Positions 47,483 through 59,200 of a stretch of 64,000 bases of DNA are shown piece after piece. The DNA comes from Pleodorina starrii (Eukaryota; Chlorophyta; Chlorophyceae; Chlamydomonadales; Volvocaceae). The translations under genes and the position numbers were made by a program. The notes under the pieces are model-generated. The model had not been told where the DNA came from. It saw only the letters and a program-made list of their open reading frames with translations, and searched no databases. How positions within the stretch are numbered: position 1 is the first letter of the stretch; every line of letters begins with the position of its first letter. The stretch covers positions 1,534,001 to 1,598,000 of the forward strand of contig BRXU01000003.1 in assembly GCA_030267565.1 (NCBI GenBank), read 5' to 3'.

Positions 47483-49411
47483 TCAGTCCAGTTCGGGGCA
47501 GCCCAAGTCCAGCAGGCACTGCAGCACGGCGCCGGGGACCACGTTGAGGATGCAGTCCGCCAGCAGCTTCCCCGGCGGCCCCCAGGGGCAGCCCAGCCGG
47601 TGCAGGCAGCGGAGCATCGCCAGATCGCCGTTGCGGGCGGCCATGCGGTAGGCGCCGCCATCGAGCTGAGGCCGCCAAAGAACATACACGATTGCCATAC
47701 ATACACACATCAATTCAGGGACGGGCGGTTGGGCAGTCAGGGGCCGTGCAACCCCAATGTATCCTCACAGCCTAGGCCCCCGGCAGCGGAGTTTCCCGGC
47801 ACCGTGCTTTGGCAGCTTGGCAGACAGTGACTCTGTCCCGGAAGGCGCACATGCAAATCTGAACACGGCATCGACACCACAAATAACACCCCTCGAGCAG
47901 CACGACGGACGTACGACACAAGGTGGCCCGGCACACACGTCTAATGGACCTGCCGAGTGACCTGGCTGGGCACAGCGCATGCGAAATGAACCACCGGTGG
48001 GCCACAACTGGTGGGCCACACGGAGCGCATCGTACATGTGGTGGTGACAAACGAGGACGGCGACACCCACCGGGAAGGGGCAGCCCCACTCCACCAGCCA
48101 CTCCAGCGCCTCTTCGCAGCCGCTCTCGGCGCCGTTGGGGATGGCCCTGGGGCCCAAGGCCCAGCCGCGGTCGTGAAGCCAGACCATCAGCTCAAGGTTG
48201 CCGCTCGCCGCCGCGCAGTCGAGCAAGCTAGCTGCGCCGTCAGCGGGTGCGACACCCAGGCTCTCCACCGCCCAGGCCACCAGCGGCAGGTGACCCGCCC
48301 GGGCCGCCTCTTCCGCAACAGAACGGGCGTCTACGGGCAAGCCGCTGGCGTGCAGGTACTGCAGTACGGCCAGGTGGCCCTGGGCGGCTGCATCCGTCAC
48401 GTGGAACTCATCGCCGGTAGGCCGCACCCCCGCTTGCTCCACCAGGAAACGCAGGGCGGCAAGACTGCCGACACGGACCGCAGCGTCCGCCACCTGCGCC
48501 TCCAAGGGGTAGCCCCGGCCGCGCAGCCACTGCAGACGCGCCACCGCTGCATCGCCATTACCAGCCCAAAGGGCGGACTTGCACGCCCTAGCCTTGCGGG
48601 GGTAGCCCAGCCCCTCCAGCCACTCCACTTTGGCCTGCCAATCGGGCGTGGTGCTGCGGGCTGCGGCCGCCAGGATGTCACCCTGATCCTCCTCATCGAG
48701 CTGCTCAAGCTGCTGCTGCAGTTCGCTGCCGTGGCGCCCTTCCATGAGCTGCTCCCACAGCCGCTGCAGCGCCGCCAGGCTCAAGCACTCCGCAGCGGCC
48801 CTCAACAATGACCAGCAGTGATCATACACATCGTCGTTGGGACGGCCCTGCAACTCCGTCAGCAGCCACTGCATAAGGTCCTCCTGCCCGCCCCGGGCAG
48901 CGCTGCAAACGACGTGCCAGGGGAAGGGGCAGCCGCTGGCCAAAAGCCACTCGCACACGTGCCGGTGGCCGGCCTTCGCCGCGGCTGACAGAGAACCACC
49001 CCAGAGGCAGCCGCGGGCATGCAGCACCTTGCACATGTCGAGCTGGCCCGCGGCTGCGGCGGCCTCGAGCAGCTTGCACCGAAGACCATAACCCGCACTG
49101 GCCAGGGCAACCTCCAGGTTGGCGACGCTGCCGCTTGCCGCCGTCAGGCACAGCAGCTGCAGCCGCTGAATGTGAGACAACGCGCGAAAAGCGCCCGGGC
49201 GGCCCCAGCGCTCCCGGAACACGTGGATGGGTGACGGAAGCGAGAGTCGCAAGGTCTTGTGAGTTGAGAACTGCTGCGATGTCGTCTTGTCGATCAGTCG
49301 TAATGTGCTTGCCACTTCGTTAGCTGGCAGATGGTGCGCAATGCACGCCACGATGCCCGGCAGCCAAATCCTCGAGCCGTCTGGTGTACGCAGAGTGACT
49401 GACTGGGACAT
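47483..49411 (-). CDS. F-box-like/ankyrin-repeat protein, unit 7, premature stop (507 aa)
   Basis: Exon 1 49411-48071 (447 codons), intron 48070-47666 (GTGGGT..CTCAG, phase 0), exon 2 47665-47483. Exon 2 reads LDGGAYRMAARNGDLAM..LDLGCPELD and then TGA (47485-47483), where the paralogues have TGG in the motif CPExDWDAAV. The frame beyond stays open and encodes the usual Arg-rich end down to the shared stop near 47370, so a single G-to-A change removed about 45 residues. The F-box-like part and all exon 1 ankyrin repeats are intact, so a shortened protein is plausible. Shares GCLWG with unit 8. Confidence 0.8.
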
Positions 49412-50860
49412 TTTTTGCGCCTATATCATTCACACACGCTCAAGGACTCCTGCGCCTGTATGCGACAGCATAATGCCGGACTTGTAAGATGGAAGCGGCC
49501 TTCCGCAAGCCTTGGGAGCAGAAGGCCCAAGAACTTATCTAAAAAGGTCAGCTGTCATCGATGGGAAAAGCGTTGTTTTCCTAAGCTTGCTCCGTGGCTT
49601 TTGCTTCTCAGATCCGGATTCCGTACGGCGGCCGTTGAGTGGATGAGAGGATGACCAGTTGACCACCTCTTCCCGCAGCCCTACAGTACTGGCTGCGGTG
49701 TGGAGGTTGTCAGCCGGTCCAGGCGCTGTCCAGGGACCGAATCAGCACTCGCCTGGGAACCCGGCTGCCGCTTAAGAGTTGCGCACTGTAGCTGCCACAG
49801 CTGCAAGGTTGACCACGTCGCTCCACGTGCGCAATCGTCTTCCAACCCCAAGCCGACCCAATCCACCCTCGTTATGTCTGTTCGTGGGCCTTCTTGTGGG
49901 GGGCCGGGGCCCGTCGCCCACTGGGGAGCCTCGTGGCGAATTCCCCCGTGGTTGCGGGTTTCTGGGCCTTTCCCCCCCGCGGGCTTGCTCGTTCCTATCG
50001 TGCTGTCCAGTGCTGTCTGGTCTGGATAAACGCCTCGGCTGCCCTCGTCGCCTCCGGTGCAGTGCACGGCCAGCTGGTCCGTTGGTTCTACGCTTCTTCA
50101 GTCTGGAGCCCACTGTAACAACCCCAGTACACCCCCCCTCCCCCCCCCCCCACACACACTAACCTCTAAACGGTCAGCGCCATGCATGGCACCCGCAATG
50201 CCGGTGTCCCAAATTCGCCGGCGCCACTGCCGAGTCTGGACTCGCAAATCGCTTGCTGCGGCTTTCTGAGCTCACCACCTCCCTCACGCTTTCACCTCCC
50301 CCATCCCTTTCTCCATCTACCAGCACTCCTCCCCCTCCGCCTCTGATGTCCCTCCCTCCTTTCGCGAATTCCGTTCTCCAAACGTCGCCTCACTTCCTTC
50401 GCTACGTTTCATGCTTTTGCTTGCGGCAGTGTAGGTTGGAAAGGTGATTGGAGTCGGAAGGCTCTGCAGGCGGACTGCCTCTGAGGTGGCGGAGGCAACG
50501 GCCGCATCCGCAGTCGGCGAGGTCAGAGGCAGGGCAGGCAGCGCATCCGTTCTTTTGAGGCAGAGGTTGGGGATCCGCGCTCCCCTCCCTTTCCAAAACC
50601 ACCTCCCGGGGCAGCTCCGAAAGCGCGGGGGTGGGAACGGGGGCGGGAACGGAGAGCGGGGATGGGCGGCGCACATCCCCTCCCCCACCTCAAGGCGAGT
50701 CGAGTCGAGTCAAGGTGGGGCTGGGAGGGGCGCATGCTGCTCAAACGAAGAGATGACGCATAACATCACACCAGGTGACATGAGGAGTGGCGGAGCGGAC
50801 CGACAGGCAGACAGGAAGACAGGCAGGCAGGTGGACGGGGGAGGTACGGTAGTTGTGTTG

Positions 50861-50898
50861 TTTAGGGTTTTAGGGTTTTAGGGTTTTGGGTTTTAGGG
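50861..50898 (+). repeat. Interstitial telomere-type repeat (TTTTAGGG)n
   Basis: Four to five units of TTTTAGGG, the Chlamydomonas-type telomere repeat, one degenerate (TTTTGGG). It sits exactly between the spacer motif GTTGTGTTGTTTAG and the middle of block A (GCGCGTGTGTG..), which in other units are separated by several hundred bases (and continue as GAAGGGGCAGG rather than GGTTTTAGGG). Confidence 0.9.
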
Positions 50899-52275
50899 CG
50901 CGCGTGTGTGCATGTGACTGTGTGCCCCGGGGGGGAATTATACCGGTGTGTCTTGTGTCGATTCGAACCGGCGATATGGAAATGGATAGCCCAACTGCCA
51001 GCGCAGACCTTGGTGTGTGTCTGTGTCCGTGTTCCCCTGGTGGTTGGTGGACGGTGCGGTGCGGAGCGGGAGATTGCGGCCTGTCGCTTCGCTCGGCTTT
51101 CTCCTTCACAAAAGACACGGAATGGTGCCCCTCATGTCGGTGTTGGCCGGAGTCGGTCGCAGTTGGCCGAAGCTGTGGCTTGTGTAGGTGTCGGTGACGG
51201 CCGGAGCTGTGGCTGCAGCCCATGATGACATCCCCCCTTGCCCTTTATTTGCACCCTTGGCGCCCTCTGCGTCCTCTGTGGCCAGGCTCAGGCGCCAGGT
51301 CCTGGCACGTGGGGCCGCTCGACCCCGATTTCATGAATGCGGCCTGTGTGGTTACCGACATGGAGGCGCCGGCCCCGACTGGCTGGGTGGTCGCTGAAGC
51401 GGTGGCGGGGGGGGGGGATGGGGCGGGAATCGGGAAGGGTGAGGTGGGAGTCTGGGGGGCCGGTGGGTGGCTTTGAAGGGTCTTGACGGAACGCGGCTTC
51501 TTGCGGCCGTGGGCTAGTACTGCGCTCCTTCCCCGACTGCCTGCCTGCCTGACTGATTGCTTGACTGTCTTGTGGCGGCTCTAAAGTCTAACCCTGGACT
51601 GAGGGGGCGTGTGTGGGCGACAGGCGATCTACCGGTATAGATCGGCCCAGATAGCTGTGCTGCAAGGCTGTCCAGGGCTCGCCGCCGCCGACAGCTGGAT
51701 GAGGTTGCTGCGCAAGACCGTGCCGATCTTCCGGCAACGTGACAAAGAAATCAGGCCGGCGTGTGGTGCACCGAGCGGGGTGGGCGGGAGGAAGTCTCGT
51801 GCCCGCAAGTGTTGGTGATACAGAGCTGCGGGTGTGATTCCATTCGGGAGGAGGGGGCTCTTCAGAACGGGATCCACCCCCTTGCACTCGAGCTGTGTGC
51901 CAAAAGCGTTCAGAACAAATGACGGGCAGGACAGCTGCATGATGTGCTTGAGGCCTCATTCCCACATCTATGCTCCTGAGCAGCCGTACAATCGGGCTGC
52001 CTGTACGGCACTCGTGATCGCCAAGAAGTGTTCAGTTAGGTTCTATTCGCGCCAACTGCCGTGCCTGCGGGCCTCGGACCGCCACACAGGCACTGCAGTG
52101 CCGTACCGGGTGTAAAGGTCGCGGACTGCAGAGCCCAACGACGGCCTCAGCACTTTGCTCCGGTGATCCTTTAGCGAGGGTCCACTCTGGGTGTGAATGT
52201 TGCAAACGGTAATTGGGGGGTGCGTGACCCAATACCCAAACGACTGCCCATTCGAGCCGGGGGCCCAGGGGCCGC
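50899..52275. repeat. Partial array unit without ankyrin gene
   Basis: The right half of block A (50899-51400), then a stretch like 44560-44870 (51400-51600), a GC-rich stretch ending in sequence shared with 45230-45325 (to 51955), and block B (51955-52275). Blocks C and D and the ankyrin gene are missing; the array ends here. No gene is supported. Confidence 0.7.
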
Positions 52276-53256
52276 TCGCTATGTTACACACCCGCACGCT
52301 GGCCCGCACGGCGGCCTCCCCCTGGGGGCATTGGGCTCCCCGACGCGCAAAGTGTGGAAGCTATTAAGCAAACAAGGGCGAAATGGTATGCTTGATGCGA
52401 GTTAAGTGTTGGACGCATTCGGGTCACCAGCTAACCTCCGGGTCACCAGCGAACCTCCGTCTCCGTCTCCGCTGCGGTATCATTTTTTACCTCCGGGTAA
52501 ACCCTGGGCAACCCTCGGGTCACCTCTGGTCCACCTCCACTTCCACAGATCGGCGCCGACCACACATTGGACAACTGTTACTGAAGGAAGTATTGTGATA
52601 AAAGTAGGTGGTCTGGTTATGTTGAACAGATGAACACCCAGTAGGTATTCACTGTATGCTTAAGACCCTACTCATCAGTCAGCCCCTCCCAGGGCACGAC
52701 CCTGGCAGATGGAGCCTCCGTGGGGGCTGTGAACGTGTGAAGCACCCCGCGCAGCCCAAAGGGGCAATACAGCATTAGAACCACTGAAGCGGTGGGGAGG
52801 GGTGCCAGGTCCATCCCTGAGCAAGGGGCCGCCCACCCGCCCGTCCGCCGCGAGGTGCCGGCCCGACTGTCCAAGGTCCTTAGCAAGCGACGAGACAGCA
52901 CTTCGGGAGTACGCAATCGTGTAGGGCTGCATTCTGTAACAAACGAAGTTAAGCGCCCACAGCGAGGGTTAGATGTGCCCCTGATTCAACTTCGGAGCGT
53001 TTCGGAGCCGATTCCCCAAACGCCCAAAGGATCACGGTTGACGCTCAGGATTGTTCATCAAAACGAATGGCTATAATTATTTTGTGTAGAACTGCATTAT
53101 AATATGCCTTTGATCGTGCCGAGTAGCCCAGCGAAACCCTTGTCACCTTAACGCCTACTCGCCTAGGATTCCCTCAACAGTTCGCCCAGGGCAAACCACT
53201 ACGTTCCATGTAAAGCGTTTTGTATTTGTATCGATTTTGCGATACGTCCTCCTCTG
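52276..53256 (+). promoter_or_regulatory. Unique upstream region of the CD36-like gene
   Basis: Non-repeated DNA between the array and the receptor gene. AT-rich motifs GCTATAATTATTTT (about 53069-53083) and CATTATAATATG (about 53093-53104) are the best TATA-like candidates, 150-190 bases before the ATG. GGGTCACCAGC..AACCTCCG occurs twice near 52423-52460, and a CCAGGG..CCCTGG hairpin lies near 52691-52707. No coding sequence is supported. Promoter assignment rests on position only. Confidence 0.35.
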
Positions 53257-56200
53257 ATGCCGGTCCTGCGTCACCTGTCGCTTGCGGCAGCGGTGTGCGC
53301 GCTGCTGTTCGTGGTGGCCGGCTATTTTGGACCAAGTGCTGTTGATAAAGCCCTTCATAAGGGGGTAAGTTTACACAGCCAAGAACAGCACTTGTGCGGA
53401 CTGCCCCAAACTTGCGAGATGCCTCTGTTGACGCCCGGAGATGCACATCTCTTACATACTCTGAGCTGTGAAACTCCACTATTTATCGATGAAGACCTCG
53501 AGGACTGGTTTGCGCTTGCGGCTGAGTTGTGTGAGCCGTGCGCGCCGGCGTGTATGCTAGCTTGACCATGGCTAAGACGTCCGTCGGTGCGATGCCGCAG
53601 ATCCTGGAAAACATCGTCTGGCGCCCCGACTCACCACCGGATGTGGATGGTGAGCATCTTGCAGGACGGCGGGGCCGTTGTACTGTTCTGTACGGTGCTG
53701 TAATAGTGTTCAGGAAGGAAAGGCGCCGGGAGGGGCACGGCACGGACCGGCGCACAGTCCTTTCGTCATTTGCCCGGCTTTCACAACCATTCTGGACTGC
53801 GGCCCTGAAGGGGAACACCTAAACAGCGACCCTTCCCCCGATCACCCCACCCCTCCCACTTTTTGCCGCCGCCGCCCGCCCCCTTATAAACCTTAACCCC
53901 TAGCCCGGTTTCGGGGTCAGCCCGCCGACCCAGATGCCGTCCCAGACTACTTCCGCATCTGGCTCTGGAACATAACCAACCTGCCAGAAGTACGACAGGG
54001 CGCCAAACCCAAGATGGTGAGCGTCATAGTCATACTGCGTCCACGTCGAGCTCTGCGTGTGTGCGTGTGCCGTACTGAAGCGGAAAAGCTGGCGGCCGCC
54101 CGGGGGGGGGGGATCGGCTCAGGCGGCGTGCCAAGGGTGGCGCGACACCGTCGGCTCCGTACTTGCTTTTGATGTCGTACAAACACCATGTGGTGTCTTT
54201 TCCGAGTCACTGGGACATCCATTCAGGGAGCCCCCAACCGTTGTCCCCTGTCCCGGAGTCCCGGAGTCAGCCATCCGATCCCCAGCCCGGGACCGCCACG
54301 ATCGAGCCCTCTCCAGCGCCCCCCTTTCCACCCGGCGATGTTGCCGTACAACCCGCCTTCCCGCGGCCCCCGGTACGGCAGGTCGAGGTGGGGCCGCTGA
54401 CGTACGTCAAGTCACGTGTACGACTGGACCCTCGGTGGGATCGGAGCGGCCGGGTGGCGGTCAAGGTGGGGCAGGGTGGTGTTTGAAGGGTTTCCGAGCG
54501 GACAGCACGACCCACGGGTCGGCGCCCCGGCGGTATGGGGCAGCAAACTCGAAACGGGCGGAGTCTGAGAGCGAACCCAGATGGACATTCGGAGCTTGAG
54601 GGATGCCATTAGTGATACCATCGTTTATTACAAAGATACAAACCCCTCCCTAGATCGGACACCGCCCTCGAAGATCTTGTGGCAGGATATTTTCTGACTG
54701 GACTCCCATGGGGTTAGGGCGTCGTCAGGCTTCGTACTGATTTTTTCCCTCTTCTTCAAGTATTTACACGGTCAATTCCTGGTCAACGCTGACACACATA
54801 CGCGTTGGTAATCGACCAGAGGAAAATGTACGGCAATAAGTGGCTGTACGATACCCGCAGGAATGGGACTACCACGTGTTCCAGCCAGCGCTCTCCGCCG
54901 CCTCCCCGGATGACGTCATCACCACCCTCAACCTGCCGCTGGTGGGCGTATTGGAAATGCTGCATTCGTACGCTGCTTCCGTACCGGATGTCGTACGGCC
55001 GCTCCTGGACGTGCTGGTGGGCGTCATGTCGCGGTGGCAGGACGCCCACGTGGACGGCCTGTTCGTACGGCGTACGGCAGGGGAGCTGATCTGGGGCTAT
55101 GAGGTACGACATGGGGTGGTGTACGACACAGGGGCGCCGGAAGCGGGGCATCGCACGTCTCGCAGCCCCTTTCATAAATCCGCCGCCGGCGTCTTCAGGC
55201 GACGTTATACGGGTTTTCATGAGAAATTGCCTTACCGCTAGGATGGACTCGAGTACCTGCGAGCAGCCGAGTGTGCTTGCTTCCGTGGGAGGAGGCGAGC
55301 CTGCGCGGTTACCGACTGCGCTATCTGCCGCGGGGCGCTATCTGCCGCGGGGCAGACGACGCAGCGGAAACCTGTCAGTACTGACTATAGTAGACTCGCG
55401 ACTCCGATCTCTCCACGGAGGTGACTCTTACATTTTGTCTCCTGGGTTGTCTTGTCTGGGCGCTCGCGATGTTATTCCTTGTGCTGTCGCGCGATGCTCC
55501 TCCGTCTGGCTGTGGTCTGGCGGCGACGCGGTCGCTGTGTTCCCGGTCGGTCTTGGTACCAGGCTGAAGGCCCCGCTCGGTACCGGTTTGCCCCCGGTTT
55601 GTGGGTCCGCTCGATAACGCCGCCTGCCCGTCTCCATCCCTTCACTTCGGCATCTTTTTCCCATTCCCTCTCTCCCTCCCCGCAGGACCTGTTGCTTCGG
55701 CGGCTGTCCCTGCTGCTGGGCTCCACATTCGTGCCCTCCTCCCGGGTGCAGCTTCTGAGGAACGAATCGGAGGAGGAGGTCCGGAACCACAAGGTGACCA
55801 GCGCGTCGCGTCGCGTCGCGTCGTGCCGTTGCCATTGCCATTGTCATTGTCATTGTCGTTGCCATTATCGTGTCGGGTTTTCGCGCGTCGCGTCGGGGCA
55901 CATCGCGTCGTGTCACGTCGTGTCGCACCGTATCTTTGGTCGCAATCGGGTTGCGTCACGCCGCGTTTCGTCATGTCGTACATGGCGGGACACGGGAGCA
56001 CAGGAGCGACCCGCGGGTCGATTCCGGAAGAGCCCGGCGACGGCAGAGGGGCCCTCCACGCGCATTTGGTGGTGGTGGTGGTGGTGGTGGTGGTGGTGGT
56101 GGTGGTGGTGGTGGTGGTGGTGGTGGTGGAAGATGGGAAAGACGCGGATGGATGTTGGTCGGGCTCCGGGGGGCTCCAAAACCCACTCGTGGGGTTGTGC

Positions 56201-59200
56201 CGTACGTCGCCGCCAGCTGCTGGTCTGTAGCGCTGTGCTGGCGGCCGCAACGACCACCACCACCATTTTCGTTCGCGAGTTCATCTCCGTAACCAGATTT
56301 GGTTTCAGAGCCAGCTTCCGAGTCGTCTCCGCTCTTTACTCGTCGCTTTTCGCTCCCCGCCCTTCCAGCCCACTTGTTGGAAGTTGGAAGTCGTCGTACA
56401 TGACACGTGGCCCCACGCACTCGCGCCGCTGCTCCTCCTGCTCGTCCCTCTTGCCGTACAGGGCTTCAACTTGATCGACACGGGGTGGCGACCCGCGGGT
56501 CGGCAGGCGGCCGAGTCGGCGGCGGCGGCGGCCAGGACGGTCGCAGTGACGGCGACGGCTGAGCGCATGTACGGCAGCTTGCACGGCGACGCGGCCCCGG
56601 TCGCAGGTGCCGGCAGCGGCGGCGGCAACGGCGCCAGCGGCAGCGGGACGGGTGGAGGGGGTGCAGCGGCAGCGGGGTTGGGAGGTCGTCGCGGCGGCGG
56701 CAACGCACGGTTGGGACTGCGCCGAGGTCCCGAGTACGACGAGCAACATATTTGGAATGTACGGCAACGTAGCACGTGGCCGCCTGCCTCGATAGCCCGC
56801 AGCTAGGAAACGTCCCTGAACGCTGTTCCGAGATCTCCCTCGCGCCTTTGCATCCGGTTCCCTCCCACACACACACCCCATTCCTTGGCACCCCGTTTCC
56901 CACATCTCTCGCACGGCTCCCAATGCGCGAACTCAATTTCCCGCCACCGCCACCGCCACGGCCACCATCACACCCGCCCATCTTCCCGCCTGCCCTTCTT
57001 CCCCCTTCTGGATCGCGGCTGCACCCAGAGTACCAACTTGGCATTGCACAATACACGTACACACCCCGGTATACACCCGTGCCCCTATGATGAGGGTAAC
57101 CCCCCAGGTGCTGCGCAGGGTTAACCCCCCTCCCTCCCTCCTTCCCTTCCCGGCCTTTCCGGGAGGGGTTATCCACGTATAGGCCGGAGCCCGTGAACGG
57201 TAAAAATAACGAAAGAAGGCCGTCTTTCCGGGGGGGGGTGTTACCCCCCCCTCCCCGCTGCGGTATTTTCTTGAACACCTCCCTCCCTGCCTCCCTCCCT
57301 CCTTTCCTCCCTCCCTCCTTTCCTCCCTCCCTGGAGGACAGATGGAGATGGAGTCCGGGTGGAGTGAGGTGACCTCCTGGGGGCCCAATTGTACGGAGCC
57401 AGTACGGGGTACGGACGCGTTCCAGTTCCGGCCCGGCCTGGATCGAGATTCCGTACTGCGGGTCTGGATCGCGGAGTTGTTCAGGTGGGGCTGGCGGTGT
57501 ATGTAAGGGGGCCGCTGAGGGGCCGGTTTGCGGCGGCGGTGGGGGCGGCGGGGTTGGGGCGGGGTTGGGGCGGCGAAAGCCAAAAGAGGGAACGGGGGAA
57601 AGGGAGCGGGGGCGGGGGGTTGAAGAGTGTAATGCAAGAACGAAACCGGGACTCCTGGAGGGGGCGGGGGCGAGAGAAAAAACACGCCGGCCAGAGCAGA
57701 GGGAGGTCGGAGGTGGGGCAGAGACAGAGCCGCAGTTCCATCCTCTTCATTCCACACACCGCGGCCCAATTTTGATATCGATCGCTAACTTGGGCCGGTC
57801 TTGTCGGGGGGGAGGAGGAGGCGTGCCTGGCTGCCGTGCCGAGACTGCAACGGCGCCCAACTGCCAACCACAAACCGCCAACAGGTCCGCCCAACTGCTT
57901 CACGTGGCCGATGAGGAGCTGCACGGCATTCGGTTGCTGCGGTTCGTGCCGGTAGGGTGGGTGTTACCTGCGCGTTTGTTGGGTGCTCGGTTGGAAACCC
58001 TTCAATGGCCCTGAATGAGTGAACGAATCGACATTGATTGAATGGAGCATTGAATGAATGAATGGAGGGTTTTAGGGTTTTAGGGTTTTGGAGGGGGTGC
58101 GTGAGACGAGTTGACTGACGGAAGCCGCCTCTGTTTCTACCGGGGATGCTTTTGTGCCTTGTGGGGGAGTTGGGGCCTGGGGTTCCCAGAAGAGCCTGAG
58201 GAGGGGAGGAGGATTCGAATTTCTTTGTGCACACGCACACACACACACGTGCGCAAACACACACACGCACACACACGTGCACACACACACGTGCGCACAC
58301 ACACACGCACACGGCCCCCCCCCCAGGATCCTGCTGAGGCGGAGCCCGACCCCTGCCACCACCAGTTCATCCGGGGGCTCGGTAACGTGACCGTTCCCAT
58401 GGCGGTTGGCCCCAACGGTAACGGCAGCTCCGAGGCGGCGCACGGCGTGCCCATCCTCATGTCCCTGCCGCACTACTGCCTAGTGAGTGTGGGTTTTAGG
58501 GTTTTGTTGGGGTTTCTTAGGGTTTTGTAAGGGCCCAGCGGTAAGGAGGGGGGCCGTTGCAAAGCGATGGGCGGTGAAGGGAGGTTCTTATGTTTCGCGG
58601 TTCAGTTACGGTTGTTACTTGTTAGGTTCGGTTAGGTTCAGTCAGGTTCAGTTAGGAGTTCGGGGCCGGACTCTCGGGGCCGGTCCTTTGTTGCAGCAGA
58701 CGGCGGAAGGTTTGCGTCAGGTGTTGTGTGGTTGGGTGTGTGGTGGTGTGTGTGTGTGTGTGTGTGTGTGTGGTGGGGGATTGTGTGCGGGGGGGGCGAG
58801 AAGTTAGCCCGGGATGTTACAGGGCTTGGGCTTGAGCGGTTGAGTTGGTGGGGAGAGCCAAGAGAAGGGCCGAGCGAGGAACGTGGCTGCAGCGGGGAAC
58901 GTGCTGAGCATCATTTTGGTTCCTTTGCATCCCCGCCTTCGTTATCACGTCACATCACGTTGCATCGCATCGCACCAACCGCCATCAACGTCATCAATCC
59001 GGCCTGGATGGAAATGCCGAAGGCCTTTCTTAACCACCTGCTCCGCCTCCCTCCCCCCCTCCCTCCCCCCCTCCCTCCCTCCCTCCCTCCCTATAGGTGG
59101 ACGAGTCCGTGACTGCTGCTTTGGAGGGCATGTCTTGCGATGTGTACAAACACGGCATCTTCCTGGATGTGGAGCCCACTTCGGGTGGGGACGAGGGGAG

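Larger units (their letters stand above)
44301..50860. repeat. Array unit 7 (subtype D)
   Basis: 44301-44700 is G/T-rich low-complexity sequence, followed by a TGAC array (44706-44832) and a stretch (44833-45324) without a recognisable gene. Block B is 45325-45587, an insertion 45588-46610, block C (truncated) 46611-46785, block D 46786-47482. The ankyrin gene is 47483-49411 and the leader 49412-49650. Spacer 49651-50860 has lost the CD36-like tail: sequence before its stop is joined directly to GCGGCAGTGT near 50425. Confidence 0.75.

Noticed and set aside
55601..56292. Open frames across the GGT array in intron 6 (poly-Gly, poly-Val, poly-His)
   Set aside because: Caused by the trinucleotide array; the receptor exons on either side join in frame without it.
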